Assembly (NCBI GenBank): GCA_000827495.1
Contig: KN817568.1
Span: 16,704 to 80,703, forward strand
Reading direction: 5' to 3'
DNA from: Hypholoma sublateritium FD-334 SS-4
Lineage: Eukaryota > Basidiomycota > Agaricomycetes > Agaricales > Strophariaceae
DNA length: 64,000 bases
How positions within the stretch are numbered: the stretch's first letter is position 1; every line of letters starts with the position of its first letter. The notes beneath the pieces are model-generated. The model was not told where the DNA came from. It saw only the letters and a program-made list of their open reading frames with translations, and did not search any database. A program made the translations under genes and the position numbers. Shown one piece after another: positions 22,441-34,747 of the stretch.

Positions 22441-23000
22441 TCTGAAGCTTGACATCCTTAGACTTCAATTAGACTTCCATGTTCCGGCTGCGACGCTGTC
22501 TGACCACAACGCGCCGCTGCTCAACATTTCTGGCTGCATCGCCAACCTCGTACGCGCTTCACGTCTCCGCTTTAGCTTGTGCTCACCGTCCGCAGAAAAA
22601 ACTTTCTCCCCTACTTGTACCGCACACCCGAACCCCGCGCACCCTGCACCCGCCCCGCCCGCCTCTTCGCAATCAACGGGCGTCTTGTTCAGCGCCGCGC
22701 CGTCTGCCATGCTTCCTCCCGCACGTCTAGACCCCCGCGGACCGACACACGACGTCTGACGCGTCCACGTGTCCACCCCCGCTTGGATCAACATCGCACC
22801 GCTGCGCACCCAGACAGATGGACTGTATTGTGCGTGCAAGGGACTCCCGACGGCGACACTCTCGCTCGCGTATGTCTTAGCGTCGATGCTCCAGAAAGCT
22901 CCTGCGCCCGTACTCTACGCCGCTCGCGGCTCCTGGCGCGCCTGCTTCCACTCCGGTCTGATTGTACAGAAGTTGATAAATGTAGACTGCAGGTTGTAAT
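22441..23000 (+). pseudogene. 5' fragment of the 1083-residue-type gene behind copy B
   Basis: TTGTACCGCACACCCGAACC, the AATCAACGGGCGTCTTGTTCAGCGC block (Gly-Xaa-Leu-Phe-Ser-Ala), CCCCCGCTTGGATCAACATC and ACTCTCGCTCGCGTATGTC follow the order of the intact gene's first ~100 codons. The similarity ends near 22960 in an unrelated TTGTACAGAAGTTG sequence. The fragment has frame breaks and no remainder. Confidence 0.65.
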
Positions 23001-23420
23001 AACCACGCAATGCGTGTGTGCAACGCTGACTTTGTACGTGCCTCGCTTTCTCCATTCCCACTTAACCTCATTTTGCACAGTAACATCCTATATCCACCTG
23101 TACCATGCCCACTAACGTGCCGCGATTCTCTTCAGCCCCACGCCCCGCCCCCCGCTTGCTTCTACCGGCATTTCGCTGTCCACGACCTCTCATCCATTGA
23201 TTCGCTCCGTCTGTACTTCGTCCATATGTCAGTCTCCGCCCGCTGGTCCACCCAGCGTTCTGCGCGTCCACCCCCGCTTGGCGAAAGGGCACTGACCGCC
23301 TGCATGCAGCACCTCCATTCTGTCACGAACGAACAGAATTACTGTCTTCGAAGCCGTGCTCGCTGCTCACCGCTCTCCGCCATAGACCTCCGTCGTGCAT
23401 AATTCCATCGTTGGGTGCAG
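23001..23420 (+). pseudogene. Second, more decayed gene 5' fragment
   Basis: The leader TTTGTACGTGCCTCGCTTTCTCC and TTGCACAGTAACATCCTATA at 23028-23095 match the 5' leader of the intact gene (CTCGTACGTGCTTCACC and GTGCACAGTAACGACC). CAGCCCCACGCCCCGCC and a CCCCCGCTTGGCGAAAGGGC motif follow. It is a second copy in tandem with the previous fragment, with no open frame of note. Confidence 0.5.
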
Positions 23421-25025
23421 GCTGTACCGCAAGGGCGTTCTACGGGTGTCGTTTCTGTGCTGAGTAGTCGACGACGATGCCTCCATCGCTGCGCGCGCTG
23501 CAGTCGACGAGCTTCCCGCCGTCCCGTGTGGTGAACTTGTCTCTCTCGAGCAGACCCCCGCCCGTATTGCACGCACATCGCAGCAATTAAGTGCGCGCGG
23601 GGGGGGGGATATGCTGTGCTTCCGCAGAGGACGCGCACGCACCTGGATTCATGGGACAACGTCCATACCTAGTACCTTCCATAAGCTCACTGTGCTCGCC
23701 AGTGCTCACCGGGCTTTAGGCACACTATCCGCCTTGCTCGCGCTCGTGCATGTACAAAGGAACGACATTTACGGCAGTAGACGTTGAGGAACCTTGGTAC
23801 GCCGCTGAGGTGTACGGCAGTCGATGCGATGATATCCTGCATATTCGCATTTTTGTGATCGGACAGCCGTGCCAGGTAATACGGTGATACGGGTGCATAG
23901 AGCACGTGGGATTTGAGCTGCCATACACATCTCACTCTCCACGCTGAATATGTGTTTGGATTCGTTCGCCCGATGGTCATATCTCAGGAGTGGTAAGCGT
24001 CGAACCTTCTAACTGCCGCAACTACTGCATTAATCAAGGCGTCCAGTCCACCACGGTGTGCCATCGGAGCGACATGAATTCGGGAACGTCGCCAACCGAT
24101 CGCGGCAGCGAACCATGCATGTACCTCTCAAGCACTTGAACCACCCTGTATGCATCTATCTTTTGTATCTCCTATGCAAGTGTGTTTCGCTGATCCACGC
24201 CCGTGCAGCGTATTCATGCTTGTCGACGTTTCTGTGACAGGCGCTCCGCGATCCTGCGAATATTTGTCCTCCCCTGACACCCACGAAATTTGTTCGATGG
24301 TCAACGCCCGCCCATCCTCCGCGCTGCTCTTGTACTGGCGCGTGTACAGGGTGCGACACTAACACAGTCAGTTCCAGCTTCGTCCTTCTTTCATGCGTCG
24401 GTGCTGACATTTGTGCTTACTTGGTGCAGCCCTTGAAGACATCGGGATGTTATACTTCGTCCGTCATGCCTCTTTGCTTCCACGGCTCCCCGTGCGCTCA
24501 CTCGCTTCCGGGAAGTGCTTGCAAGCCAGCGCGGACTGTGCTTCGAGGTATGTATGGCACGGGTGGCGCGGAAATAGTTCTAGTGCCCGCTCATGTCCTT
24601 GAACTACTCATTCTTGAGATCAGAATTCCCTTGTTTCCCCCCTTTTCTTTATCGGGAACGGTTTCAAAGCTCTTATATACGTTTCCACGAGGCTACATGT
24701 TCGTTGCGTGGGCGTAGACTCAGCATCCCTTGGGCAGGGCAACAATTTTGCCTTGGGGCCTAAGGCGGCAGATCAATACTGGTGGGCGATCATGATAGAT
24801 GGGTGTGGAAACCCACGATGCAGGACTGAAGGTATATGACATCACGCTACAAAAATAAAATCAATTGACCCTTTGACAGAGAGAATGGAAAGGGAATTGG
24901 CAGTATACAGGTGGGCGATGTACACACCTTGTCTGTATTGTACATCAGGCCGACTTGTGTCCACCTTCCGTTTCCCCTTCATCCCCAACCTCAACTACAA
25001 GATATCTTCTTCCTCCACGATTTGG
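23421..25025 (+). promoter_or_regulatory. Upstream region of NACHT copy C
   Basis: No gene seen. About 23670-23760 carries the inter-unit block (CACTGTGCTCGCCAGTGCTCACCGGG). 24410-24640 (TTACTTGGTGCAGCC ... TAGTGCCCGCTCATGTCCTTG ... TTGTTTCCCCCCTTTTCTTTATCGGGAACG) matches the B and D upstream regions. ATCACGCTACAAAAATAAAATCAATTGAC at 24840-24868 is the counterpart of the TATAAAA-ACAAGCAATTGACAG block of copy D. Confidence 0.5.
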
Positions 25026-26994
25026 ATGCATAAAAGAGGCAGGACATCACGGGCGCGACCCAGTAGCAACAACCCTATCCTGGGGGGGCAAGATGACCAG
25101 AATGGGTCCGACCAGCCCGTTCACAATTGCTATGACGCTGATGGTGCGCGTTACTCTTCCGATTCCTCCAGCGCATACTGGGAACTTACCGTTATATTTC
25201 CATCCAGACGGCTTCAAGCACCTACAAGCACACGTCGCCCCCACTGCATACGCATCTCAGCAAGACGGCGATGCTCCCAAATGTCACCCAAACACCCGTA
25301 CAGCAATCTTAAACGCCATAATGGACTGGGTGCTTGTCGCCGCTATGAAACTTCAGTGGATACTGTGGATTAATGGAGCTGCGGGAGCGGGTAAATCGGC
25401 GATAGCCCGCTCAGTCGTCGATCTGTGCCTCGAACAACAGATTGTCATTGCTCGGTTCTTCTTCTTCCGTACGGATCCGACGCGAAACACCATCCAGCCT
25501 GTCGTCGCCACTCTCGTATACCAACTCATAAAATCTATTCCTGCCCTCGATTCGATAATCAGCCCCAAAATCCAATCTGACCCCCTCATTTTCAAGGAAT
25601 CGCTCGAAACACAATTCAAAATTCTTATCTTCGAATCGCTACGACAGTTCTTCGAAGAATCTCCATTCGAGAAACCTATTGTTTTCCTGCTCGACGGTGT
25701 AGATGAATGCAGCGGAGACGACAATCAAGCTAATGTTATCCGCACTATTACCGAGTTCGTTGCGGAAAAATCAGTACCGGTGATTGTGATATTCTCTAGT
25801 CGAGCAGAGCCGCAACTCCAAATGGCTTTCAACTCCCCCAAGGTCGACAACATTCTTCGAAGATTGCCTCTTGACAGTGACTACCGTGCAGTTGACGACA
25901 TTCGGCTCTTCCTCGAGGATTCTTTCACCTCGATAAAAAATACACATATGTTCAGATCCTCGATTGACGCTAATTGGCCGGCACCATTGCTTGTCCAAGA
26001 AATTGTCGACAAGTCGTCTAACCAATTTATTTATGCATCTGTTGTTATCAAGTTCATATCGTCCCCGCGCCTTCACCCGGTTCAGCAACTTGAAATTGTG
26101 CGTGGGCTTCGGCCTGTTGGAGAATTAACACCTTTCGCCCAACTCGACGCTCTCTATCGGCATATATTCTCACAAGTCCATGACATCACTCGTGTTACTG
26201 CGATACTCGCAGTAGCTATATTGACCAATGCTTCATCGAGATCGCATATCTGGTTAATGCTGGATATCGGGCGCGATGACGTTGTTGTCGCCCTAGCGGA
26301 CTTGACGTCGGTTATTTCATATGACGAGAAAAACATCACCTTCCTACATGCCTCACTCCCTGATTTCCTTCTTGATCAATCACGCGCACAGCAGTACTAT
26401 ATTGACAAGAGTTTCTGGTATGAAAAATTTGCAGTAACATTCCTGAGCAAAAGTATATCAGGTGAGTATCTTTCTTTCTGTGTTAATACATATAATGAGT
26501 CTTATAATATTTTGAAGGTTTCGACCCGTTGTTCAAATATCTTAGTCGGGCCAAATGTACTCCTCGATTGCGGGAGGCTGTTTATGCATATCAACCATCC
26601 AATGAATTGTATGTGATTGAAGGTCGTACTTTTCTCTATGTTGACATTCTTCGCAATATGGTGAGTATTTTTTTAAAAAAGAAAATGCTATATTCCAGGA
26701 TCAATTTACTGGCTTTAGGACTTCGGTGATGGTGGAGAGTTGTACCGCCACCAACTCAACTTGGTCGTGCGTCACATGGTTAAACATGACCCAGGCGAAA
26801 TAGACCACTTGGGTGAGCTACATGATATATCGGGAATTCTAGATACGATAGAAAGCGAGAAAGTCTCTGCAAGGCAGAATACTGAGCTCCCAGGTGAAGA
26901 GGAAACACCACCATGGACACTAAATAGCCCAACGAAATCCACATTCTGGGTACGCTCTAAATCCCGTCTAGCCCGGGTGTTCAAAAGAAAGTAA
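25026..26994 (+). CDS. NACHT NTPase (NLR-like), copy C
   Basis: Exons 25026..25143, 25208..26461, 26518..26660 and 26719..26994 (phases 1, 1, 0) encode 596 residues. Walker A GAAGAGKSAIARS and Walker B IVFLLDGVDEC are intact, followed by FSSRAEPQLQMAF and the winged-helix-like LHASLPDFLLDQSRAQQYY. Exon 1 has the standard length and ends NCYDAD, but its motif reads NNPILGGQDDQNG, so both Phe residues of the GNFLxHGGxFVQ motif are lost. An alternative upstream start in the exon-2 frame exists but would ignore the intron seen in all other copies. The C-terminal tail is STFWVRSKSRLARVFKRK. The intron-2 sequence has drifted and, if retained, leads to a stop further on. It is the left-arm copy nearest the central unique region. 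The gene looks intact apart from the changed N-terminal motif. Confidence 0.85.
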
Positions 26995-28900
26995 TAAATA
27001 AACGATATATTTCCGCTATATTTATTGTTACGTTTTATTGTGTCAGGATGCTGCTTGCTCCAGGTCCTGGAAGCGACATATGGCGGAGAACACACGCGCC
27101 GACGTGTACATAAATACACACCCTGCACGAGCGGACACTGGCGGATACTAACGGCATACCAACAGGGATGTGTGTGCTGTTCGCGAGTGAATGCGCGTAT
27201 CGCGTACCCACCCGGCGCCCAGTAGTCCATGTTCACATCACTGGACATACACCGAATATCGCGCATAATGTATATGGGCGCGCCGAAAAACATGGCACCA
27301 GCATCCGTCCGAGCCTTCATTGGACTGCAATTAGGGGCGTGCTGGCTGACGCGCTGCGGGAAGGCGCCAAGCGTCGTTGCGGTGTGATCTGCAGCAGCAG
27401 AAACAGAAACGCGCGGTACGTGGGGAACGCACGCGGGATGCATGCGGGGCAAGACAAGCCCAGGAGACATATGTATACGCATGCACTGAGGATCTCTCCG
27501 GTCTTTCCCTAGTGTGCTCACGGGTGGGGATGTACAGCGGTAATATACAACGCTATGGTGGGCGGAAGGAAGCAGCGCTCCGAGGTTCGAGGGCGGACCG
27601 TGGATCATGCTGCACAAGCAGGACGCGCGGGGATGATCGCGCGGTCTGCGGAAGTTATCTGTCTGGTGCGCTGAGACGGAAGGGTGGCTATGACAGGGAG
27701 GTGCACTTCCGTGTCGTTGTCAAGCGGGGGGTGGGCGGAAGTGGTATATACGAGCGCCTGTCGCGTATTTGTCATCGAGTACGTGGGGAAGTATCTGGCC
27801 AGCTTGAATCAGACAGACGTTCACGGAAGTGTTCTCATGTTAGATGAAGTGACGCACCTTCAGCCAGAAAATGTTGCGCCGTGATGGGAGCAGATAGCAG
27901 GGATACGGCACGCCGTTGTAGTATGAACATGTATCAGAATAGCATTTGGGTGTGTTGTCGAGCGGTCGGATCGTGTGAGAGAACACCGTCGACGCGTGCA
28001 TTTCATCGTCGTTGGGCTGTGGTCAGGTGCCGGTGGGCTCTGAAGATCTGACCAGCCAGAAAGAGGCTAGAAGAAGGCGTTCTCATACTATAGATAACTT
28101 TGGTTCCGGCTGAGGTGACGTATGGAACACTCAAGTTGATAACGAGGTGAGAATTATTAACGTCCCGTTTCAGCGGTAGAAACGAGGTTAACGGAAAGAA
28201 TTTCCGTAATGAAATTGTGTGGTCCGTGGGCCTCGTCAGCCTCCGCACTTGGAGAACAACGAGCGGTCGGCACTACGTTCATCGCGGAGTGCGCTGCCAC
28301 ACTGCAAATTGAAATTCGCGAATTCATACCATTTCACATTATTGTACGTGGACCCCTGACCAGCGTCGGTGGCGGGGATCTGCACCAGTGGTTCGCGTTG
28401 TGGGGGGAAGCGGGGGACGGCGCGCGCAGGCGGCGCTGTCCGAGTCGTCCTGTGCGTGCGGGTGTGTGTTCGCAGCGGGTGTCCATCTGCGCGTCTTCGT
28501 GGGAGAGGGAGGAGGGGGACGGCGTGGGTGTGAAGAGCTTTGCACTACTTCCATCAGCGTCTCAGGGAATACGCAGCAGTTGAATGACAGATATTCGCAT
28601 CGACAGGCGAGGGGTTCGGACCTTGCGGTGAGAAGAATAGGAGCGACGACTGCGACGAACAATCAGTGGAGGCCGCCGGGCCAGATGACGGTCGGACGCG
28701 GGCCGGCAGGCCTACCCGAGACATGTGACGAGGACTAGAATTGAGTCTAGACCAAAGTTTCCGCCTTTTCGTTTGCCTTTCCAAGGACTGGTTCGCATCA
28801 AGTTCGCATTGCGGTGTCTGCCCTACTAACTTTGTGCGTGAATTTTTTTCTGCAGTCTGCTATGCAGTCTGTAATATCCTACCCTCATGCGCGTCATTCC
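26995..28900 (+). repeat. NACHT C downstream flank and gene-leader remnant
   Basis: The first ~900 bases show only weak likeness to other flanks. From about 27930 it is clear: ACATGTATCAGAATAGCATTTGGGTG, TCGAGCGGTCGGATCGTG, TTTCAGCGGTAGAAACGAGG and TTGGAGAACAACGAGCGGTCGG. The last piece, near 28800-28850 (GCATTGCGGTGTCTGCCC, ACTTTGTGCGTGAATTTTTTTC), corresponds to the leader of the gene fragment. The gene fragment itself is missing. Confidence 0.55.
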
Positions 28901-29133
28901 CCGCTGGGTAGACAAGTGTCAGCATTGCAACGCCAAAAGGAAGTCCAGAGCGAGGCTCGCCACAATAGAAGCCACTCATATACGTCCAAGTTCGTTTTCG
29001 CGTACAAAATTGATTACTATAGATTGAAGAAAAAAAGAGTGATCATTCCGTGGTAATCGTATTCATTTCAATCAGCTTTCCCCACGATACGATCAGGAAA
29101 CTTTCATAAACAACATGAAGAAATTGTATGTTA

Positions 29134-29943
29134 CTGCGCTTTGCATATTTTTGTGAAAGTCAAATATTTTTGCGGGAGATCACATGATTTGGTGCCTGGC
29201 CAAACAAAGGAGATAATGGGCAGATGAGATCAAGATGCGATGATTTCGACTCATAACGTTCGTCGTGTTCACTCTGGATCATGCCCCCCCGTCTCTCTGA
29301 TGACCTCAAGGAGCTCATTATTCAGTGGTACTATGTGGAGTTGAAGACAATGGAAGAGATCCGGGACCTCGCCCACTGTTCGATTGGACTTGTTTACAAT
29401 GTTATTTGCAACTACCGGGATTTTGGACAAGTAAGAAAACCCACTACCAGTCGTGCTGGACGCCCTTGCACCCTCACAGATACCTATGGTATTTATACTA
29501 AAAAAACATGCCATGCCAACCTCAGTACAGAGAGTCAGATGGTGCTGCTGGATAAGATCCGGTTCTATGCTCAGGACTATCCTTGCTCAAGTTGAGGTGA
29601 CCCTTGGAGCAGCGGTCATTGAATACATTTTTTTGCAGGATCGAGTGTATTTATGAAGGAAATGGACAATTAGAAATACATCTAATATTGATTTGAGTAG
29701 GTCGGATGCCCAGGAGGTGGTAGAAGGGGATATAGAACAGAAGCTCCGAGAGCAATCCGAGAGTCAAATGTTCAATACTCATGGTGGATGAGACGAGTGT
29801 TGAGCAAGTCGCAAGCAAGTCGTACTGATTATCTGCGATATCTCTGTGTTGATCATGGCTGTGCTGAATTGTTTGGCAAGGCACCATCTCACGTGATCTC
29901 TCGCAGAAACGTTTCGACTTTCACAAAAATATGCAAAGCGCAG
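29134..29943 (+). mobile_element. Internally deleted Tc1/mariner-type element
   Basis: 75-base terminal inverted repeats lie at 29134-29208 and 29869-29943. Both begin CTGCGCTTTGCATATTTTTG reading inward and remain similar to the inner end CCAAACAA. TA flanks both ends (29132-29133 and 29944-29945), as expected for this superfamily. Total length is 810 bases, far below an autonomous element of about 1.8-2 kb. It keeps the start of a transposase frame and lacks the DDE catalytic domain, so it could move only with an enzyme supplied elsewhere. Confidence 0.82.
29281..29595 (+). pseudogene. N-terminal fragment of Tc1/mariner-like transposase
   Basis: 104 codons from the first ATG inside the left TIR. 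The start MPPRLSDDLKELIIQWYY, a helix-turn-helix-like stretch (EIRDLAHCSIGLVYNVI) and RAGRPCTLT fit the N-terminal DNA-binding region of fungal Tc1/mariner transposases; AGRP is the linker usually found between the helix-turn-helix segments. No DDE domain follows; the frame stops at 29595 in sequence I do not recognise. Confidence 0.65.
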
Positions 29944-29945
29944 TA

Positions 29946-30904
29946 GCTGACGCTTTCTCCGTGCTTCCTCTACTGATTTTTATACTAACTAAAAGGAGCG
30001 GCCTTGTTCCAATAATTGTACTTCCAGTAAAAATGATCACAAATTTTTATAGGCTCACTGCGCTAATGGATAATTGAGGCAGACGGTCTAATGTATCGAT
30101 GTACTAGTACGTACGGAATTATAGCTCATTAAAGCCTCAAAATTCTACGAAGTGTCATATATACATAGGACACATGAATCATAATGTAAAACTTGCTAAG
30201 AATCTGAATACGACACATACACACGTGGAAGGCCGTGCCCTGAGCGGAATGAAATAATATACGTGGGCTTTCTCCCGGCCATGGCCAGCTAATTTTCAGC
30301 TTTCAGAACCTTGGACAGCCTTGGACTGGGCTCGCGAAACAGCAACCGGTGTACGTCAGACGCTTCTATAGTTCTCTTACAGGACTCTCCCATGACTTGC
30401 AAGCGTTATGATAAATTGAATATCCATAAAACGATGAATGTGATTATTTATAAATCACAGTACATGAAGGAGGCGTAATATCTTTCTCAGTCGCAGGAAT
30501 CCACGAGCACAAGAATCCGGATATACAGCCTGAGAGATAGGCACGGGGAGACCGGAAAACTTACTTCATATGGACCCAGGGACTCGGAATGGACGGTGGA
30601 GGGTAAGTATATGAGATACATATCCACACAGTACACATGTAGTAGATGGGTAACATCCCTCACAATTACTTCGTTTGTTGGCCAGCGTCGAACACCACTT
30701 TTCAATTATTATCCAAAAAAAAAGACAATCGGCAATAGAGCGCTGGAATGGCTTGAAGGTAGAATTAACTGTGGGATAGGATATACTTTCCGAACGAGCC
30801 GACGTGGATGTCCCACAGCCCATCGATCTCGGCGGTGAGAGGTTCATTTGACTTCACATTAACTTTGTCCAGCAAGTCTTGGCAGCGCATGGTAGCTTAC
30901 ATGA
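29946..30904. other. AT-richer intergenic stretch
   Basis: I recognise no family here. A possible additional minus-strand exon lies around 30880-30790: read from an ATG in frame, it gives RCQDLLDKVNVKSNEPL and then DGLWDIHVGSFGK before a GTATAT donor-like site. It has codon-like composition but no confident connection to the frame upstream. Confidence 0.3.
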
Positions 30905-31423
30905 TTAATAAATCAGCCGGTATATAAGATCGTGGAGGGGTCCGAGGGAGGGTGTCAGTCCCAGTGGCACAGACTCGGAGTCCATATTTGGAAGCGCGAG
31001 ACCATACATGCAATACAGAAATCTTGATTCATCAGTGCCACGTCGGCATGGTATCCTCCGGTTTCGCTGTGTAAATGTGGCATTTCCTACTGTTTGTGGG
31101 TACATAGCTTTGGCGTCACATCAAGAATATGGTCTAGGTCAGAGTATAGCCAGGTGCTGACATAGTGCTGCTTACCTGTGATGCGCGGCTCAGCGGCGTG
31201 TATCCCACAAATATCCAATTTCTGGTTCTGATTGTGGCCAACCATTCCCGAAGAGAATCGGAACAATTCCTGTGCATATTGGGCAGCCGGTTCCTTTGTT
31301 TATAAATAGACTGGGTAGCAGAATTTGCTTGGACTATGTACTCACTGCGATGCCTAACCTACGGTTCCACTGGAGCGTAGTCTCATCGGTCGTGGCCGAA
31401 AAATTCTTGGGGAGTCTGTCTAC
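30905..31423 (-). CDS. Putative spliced reading frame, unrecognised (partial)
   Basis: Three minus-strand blocks, 31423..31346, 31293..31176 and 31089..30905, join across canonical introns (GTGAGT...AAAG, 52 bases; GTAAGC...ACAG, 86 bases) with phase kept and no stop until TAA at 30905. The product would have about 126 residues, with pieces such as KNFSATTDETTLQWNRR, AQELFRFSSGMVGHNQNQK and YCMYGLALPNMDSE. I recognise no domain. The upstream exons are not resolved: a preceding piece (SIRWLKEQLRGS near 31445-31475) would need a 34-base intron, which is too short. It may be a small gene, part of a larger one, or a pseudogene. Confidence 0.35.
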
Positions 31424-33631
31424 CTAATCAAGTACTTACAGATCCTCTAAGTTGTTCTTTCAACCAGCGTATAGATTTGAATGTATTCAATTCTTGAATT
31501 CAGTTCCATCAAATCTCAGTGGGCGTCAAGGCTTCATCAAAGCACTGCGGTTCAGACGATGACCTTTCTCACATCTGTTTACTGCCCACAACAACGGTAC
31601 GCCTAGTCACTCCACGACTCTATCTGTATTTGAAGCGATCGTATTCCTATAGATTATAGTAAAATTCCTGGTACGCTAAAATTGTGTTATCGTGAAGTTG
31701 AATATGTCTGCCACTCTACCAATCCACATATAGCTCGTTGTGCCACTGGGTTGGATAATGATAAGCCGGTACACGCTACTGGAGGGAGGTTCGGAAGCGA
31801 GGTACTATATAGAAGCTCTAAGTCAGCACATGTTGACACATGTTTTATTGTAACCAGGGTGTGATTCTGGTAAGATGTCGAGGACGTCCGCTGCGGTCAT
31901 TATATACCATGTCCAGTGTGCGATTTAAGGCCTCAGATGAGTGGCCACAATCGGAAGACGTCCACGTAGCCCTTTCGGGAGACATCGTATCCGGGATACA
32001 TGAGAACGGTGGTTGCGCGTGGTGAACGGTATTTTCGAACATAAGGATGAGTTGGTTGTCCAAATTGTATTCGGAGCTGTTTCAAATTATTAAATACGCT
32101 ATGGGATTACGTCTCTCATGCCGTGGTATTTCGAGTCTGGAAAGCCGAGGTGTAGTCGATATAACAAATTTCCCCCATGTAGATTCCGTCCGCTCCATCC
32201 TAAAAATACGAAGGGAAACAATAATTCCCCATCAACATATGCCTTGATCGGGTACATCAATTTATTCCAAAATTTGCCCTTGTTCCGTGCGAGATCGCGA
32301 ATTTGGCCGAAGGCGGACTACGTCGGCGGCAGTCTTATATTTGGCGAGTACGCCCTTCCCGTATCTAGGAAGCTTTATGTTTGACTCGGAATTAACGGAG
32401 ACAGCAGCAAATCATACAGATTTATCATTGTTGGTCCAGTCCTGGGACATAAATTGTTTTTACGACATCTATTCAAGAAATAGAGAACGGAGAATCATTT
32501 AATTCAAAGGTGCCAGAACACGACCTGTGACACTTCGAAAAATACCAGCTTCGCGGGTCTTGGGATAACAAACATAGATATAACCTCCCATGAATAGTAC
32601 CATTATTGTACATGATATTCTACGCACTTATCTGAATATAACTGTACTACCTTCTGTATTTTTTTCCTTTACTGGAATTATCTGTGTAAATAAGATATAA
32701 ATGGTCGCATTTCATCGTTAAAAAGTGTATCCCTGTTCTTAAAATCGTGCACAAGTAAATGATAGAGCAGTCCGCGGCTCAGACTCCGTAAGAACCTAGC
32801 CGAGCTTTGACGCTCGCTTTTGAGGCTGATAAGAGCGTGAGAAACGCCGTCCTGCTCAGCGTGATGAATGGGAGAAGAATACGATGCAATCCGTCGTAAG
32901 CAATATATTTTATCGAGACAGTGGAACTTTGAGGAGGACGATGACAGGACTACGAAAATGAGGAGATGGTTAACTCCAGAGAGCCGGGCCGCTATCGGCT
33001 GGACAGTGATTAGATTATTCATCTTAAATTGTGTGCAAAATGCGAAGGGAAATGAAAGTTTGTGATAATGTGGTGTTACAGTGGTAAAGACGATGAGCAT
33101 GTAGAGAAGTAAAATTAAAGCAGACGCAATGCGAGCGCAATGCGTGCTAACGGTTTGCTAACGGTGTCTTTCCACGCGGGAAATGCTGGTGACCGGCGAG
33201 CACCGGTGATCCGATTTCAGACCCTGTGGCCGTAATCAATCCCGATGACGGATATGAAGATACGAAGTCAGAGTGGATTGAGTTTGCGACAAAAGGTACT
33301 GCCCCAGATGGCTCATTGCATATTTATAACCTCGATATTCTTATCCCTGTTTGATAAGCAAGAGAAATTCTCGTCGAAAATGGGGATATCAGGAGTGAAA
33401 GTGCAAGATCGAGCGTAGAGGATGAGCATACGAGATCAAGTTGATGCAAAATTGATGCGTTAATTGCGATCATGCAGATTGCTGCGCCCATTTATATAAA
33501 ATACACCACAGCGGCACACTAGCTGAATATCGGGCATATCTGAGCAAGGACCTGTCGGGCGCTCACTTAAATGCCCATACAATTCATCTTCTAAGCTCTC
33601 GAAACCTGCTCCCGCCCTCGCCGCATTCGTC
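31424..33631. other. Intergenic, no supported gene
   Basis: Several short frames on both strands look mildly protein-like: minus-strand 32063-31845 and about 32260-32100, plus-strand 31682-31864. They overlap each other and I cannot choose a strand or join them. The last ~100 bases form the GT8 promoter; TATATAAAA at about 33493-33501 lies about 135 bases before the ATG. Confidence 0.4.
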
Positions 33632-34747
33632 ATGGGCAGCGATTCGGCTTACGTCACTCTGCTCACTTCTCTATCGTACCTCGCGGGTGTTCTCGTCTTA
33701 AACCAATCTTTGCGTCTGGTCAAGTCGCGCTACAAGCTCGTCGTAATGGTCACGCCGTCGTTACCAGAGAGTGCGAGGAAAGTTCTTCGAAGACAGGCGA
33801 TCACCATCATAGAAGTCGAATCACTTAGCCCTCCGGAGGGGAAGCACAATCTACACGCTCAGGAATCCCGCTTCGTGGACACATGGACTAAATTAAGGTG
33901 CGGTTCTACCCCTGGGAAACGGCATTAGAAGCTTATGGGATCGTCTCAGGGGTTTTGAACTCGTGGATTACAAGGTACTGAAATAGAGGCGACCTTTGAA
34001 AGAGACACACTGAGGCGTTTATTTTGCAGCGCATTATCCTCCTCGATAGTGATATGATTGTCCTGAAAAACATGGATGCCCTGATGGACATCGATCTCCG
34101 CGGACATAGCATCGGCGCCGTGCATGTGTGTGCGTGCAATCCACGAGGGTTCCAACACTATCCTAGAGACTGGTAAGTACTCGCTCGCATTAAACGGAGT
34201 AAATCACTGACATATTTCTCCCAGGAGACCTTCCAACTGCGCGTATAGCACAATCAAAACGCCCTATTCAACACCACCCTCCGGGCACGACGGTACTCCT
34301 CGTCCATATTCGCAGCTCAACTCTGGAACCGTCGTTCTTCAACCGTCTAAAGACCTATTCGCCGGTATCCAAAACTTCCTTACTACACACCCAAAGGTTT
34401 CCGAATGGGCTTTTCCAGATCAGGACTTGCTCTCGGAGTATTTCAAGGGGCGATGGTATCCTATCCCTTGGTTCTACAACGCATTACGCTCGCACCGAAA
34501 CGTCCACCCTACTATGTGGTCTGAGGGCGCCATTCACTGTCTGCATTACATATACGCAGATAAGCCGTGGCAGTCCAGGATAACGCCAAGTAGATCGGAC
34601 GCAGGATTTGATATCATGGATAGGTGGTGGTGGGACCGCTTCGATGCTCTGGGCAAGACGATGAAAAAGGATGATCCGGAGGGTTGGCGGCTGGTGCTAT
34701 CTACCGTGGACACGCATAGGAAACGAGATCCATCCGGTCGCTGCTAG
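33632..34747 (+). CDS. GT8 glycosyltransferase (glycogenin / galactinol-synthase-like)
   Basis: Exons 33632..33897, 33950..33974, 34030..34172 and 34225..34747 encode 318 residues. All three introns are GT-AG and 52-55 bases long; the 25-base exon 2 is supported because it restores TKLRGFELVDYK, a conserved run in this family. The start AYVTLLTSLSYLAGVLVL is the usual GT8 first strand. ESRFVDTWTKLR is followed by the metal- and nucleotide-sugar-binding DxD in ILLDSDMIVL, NSGTVVLQPS, FPDQDLLSEYFKGRW, and HYIYADKPWQ, the His and Lys-Pro-Trp motif that contacts the diphosphate. The family transfers sugar from UDP- or similar donors with retention of configuration; whether this protein is a glycogenin-like or galactinol-synthase-like enzyme cannot be told from sequence. 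There is no signal peptide, so it is probably cytosolic. It sits in the unique centre of the window. Confidence 0.88.

Noticed and set aside
32678..33100. 140-codon minus-strand frame
   Set aside because: It is low in complexity, has no motif, and the surrounding DNA is AT-rich intergenic sequence.
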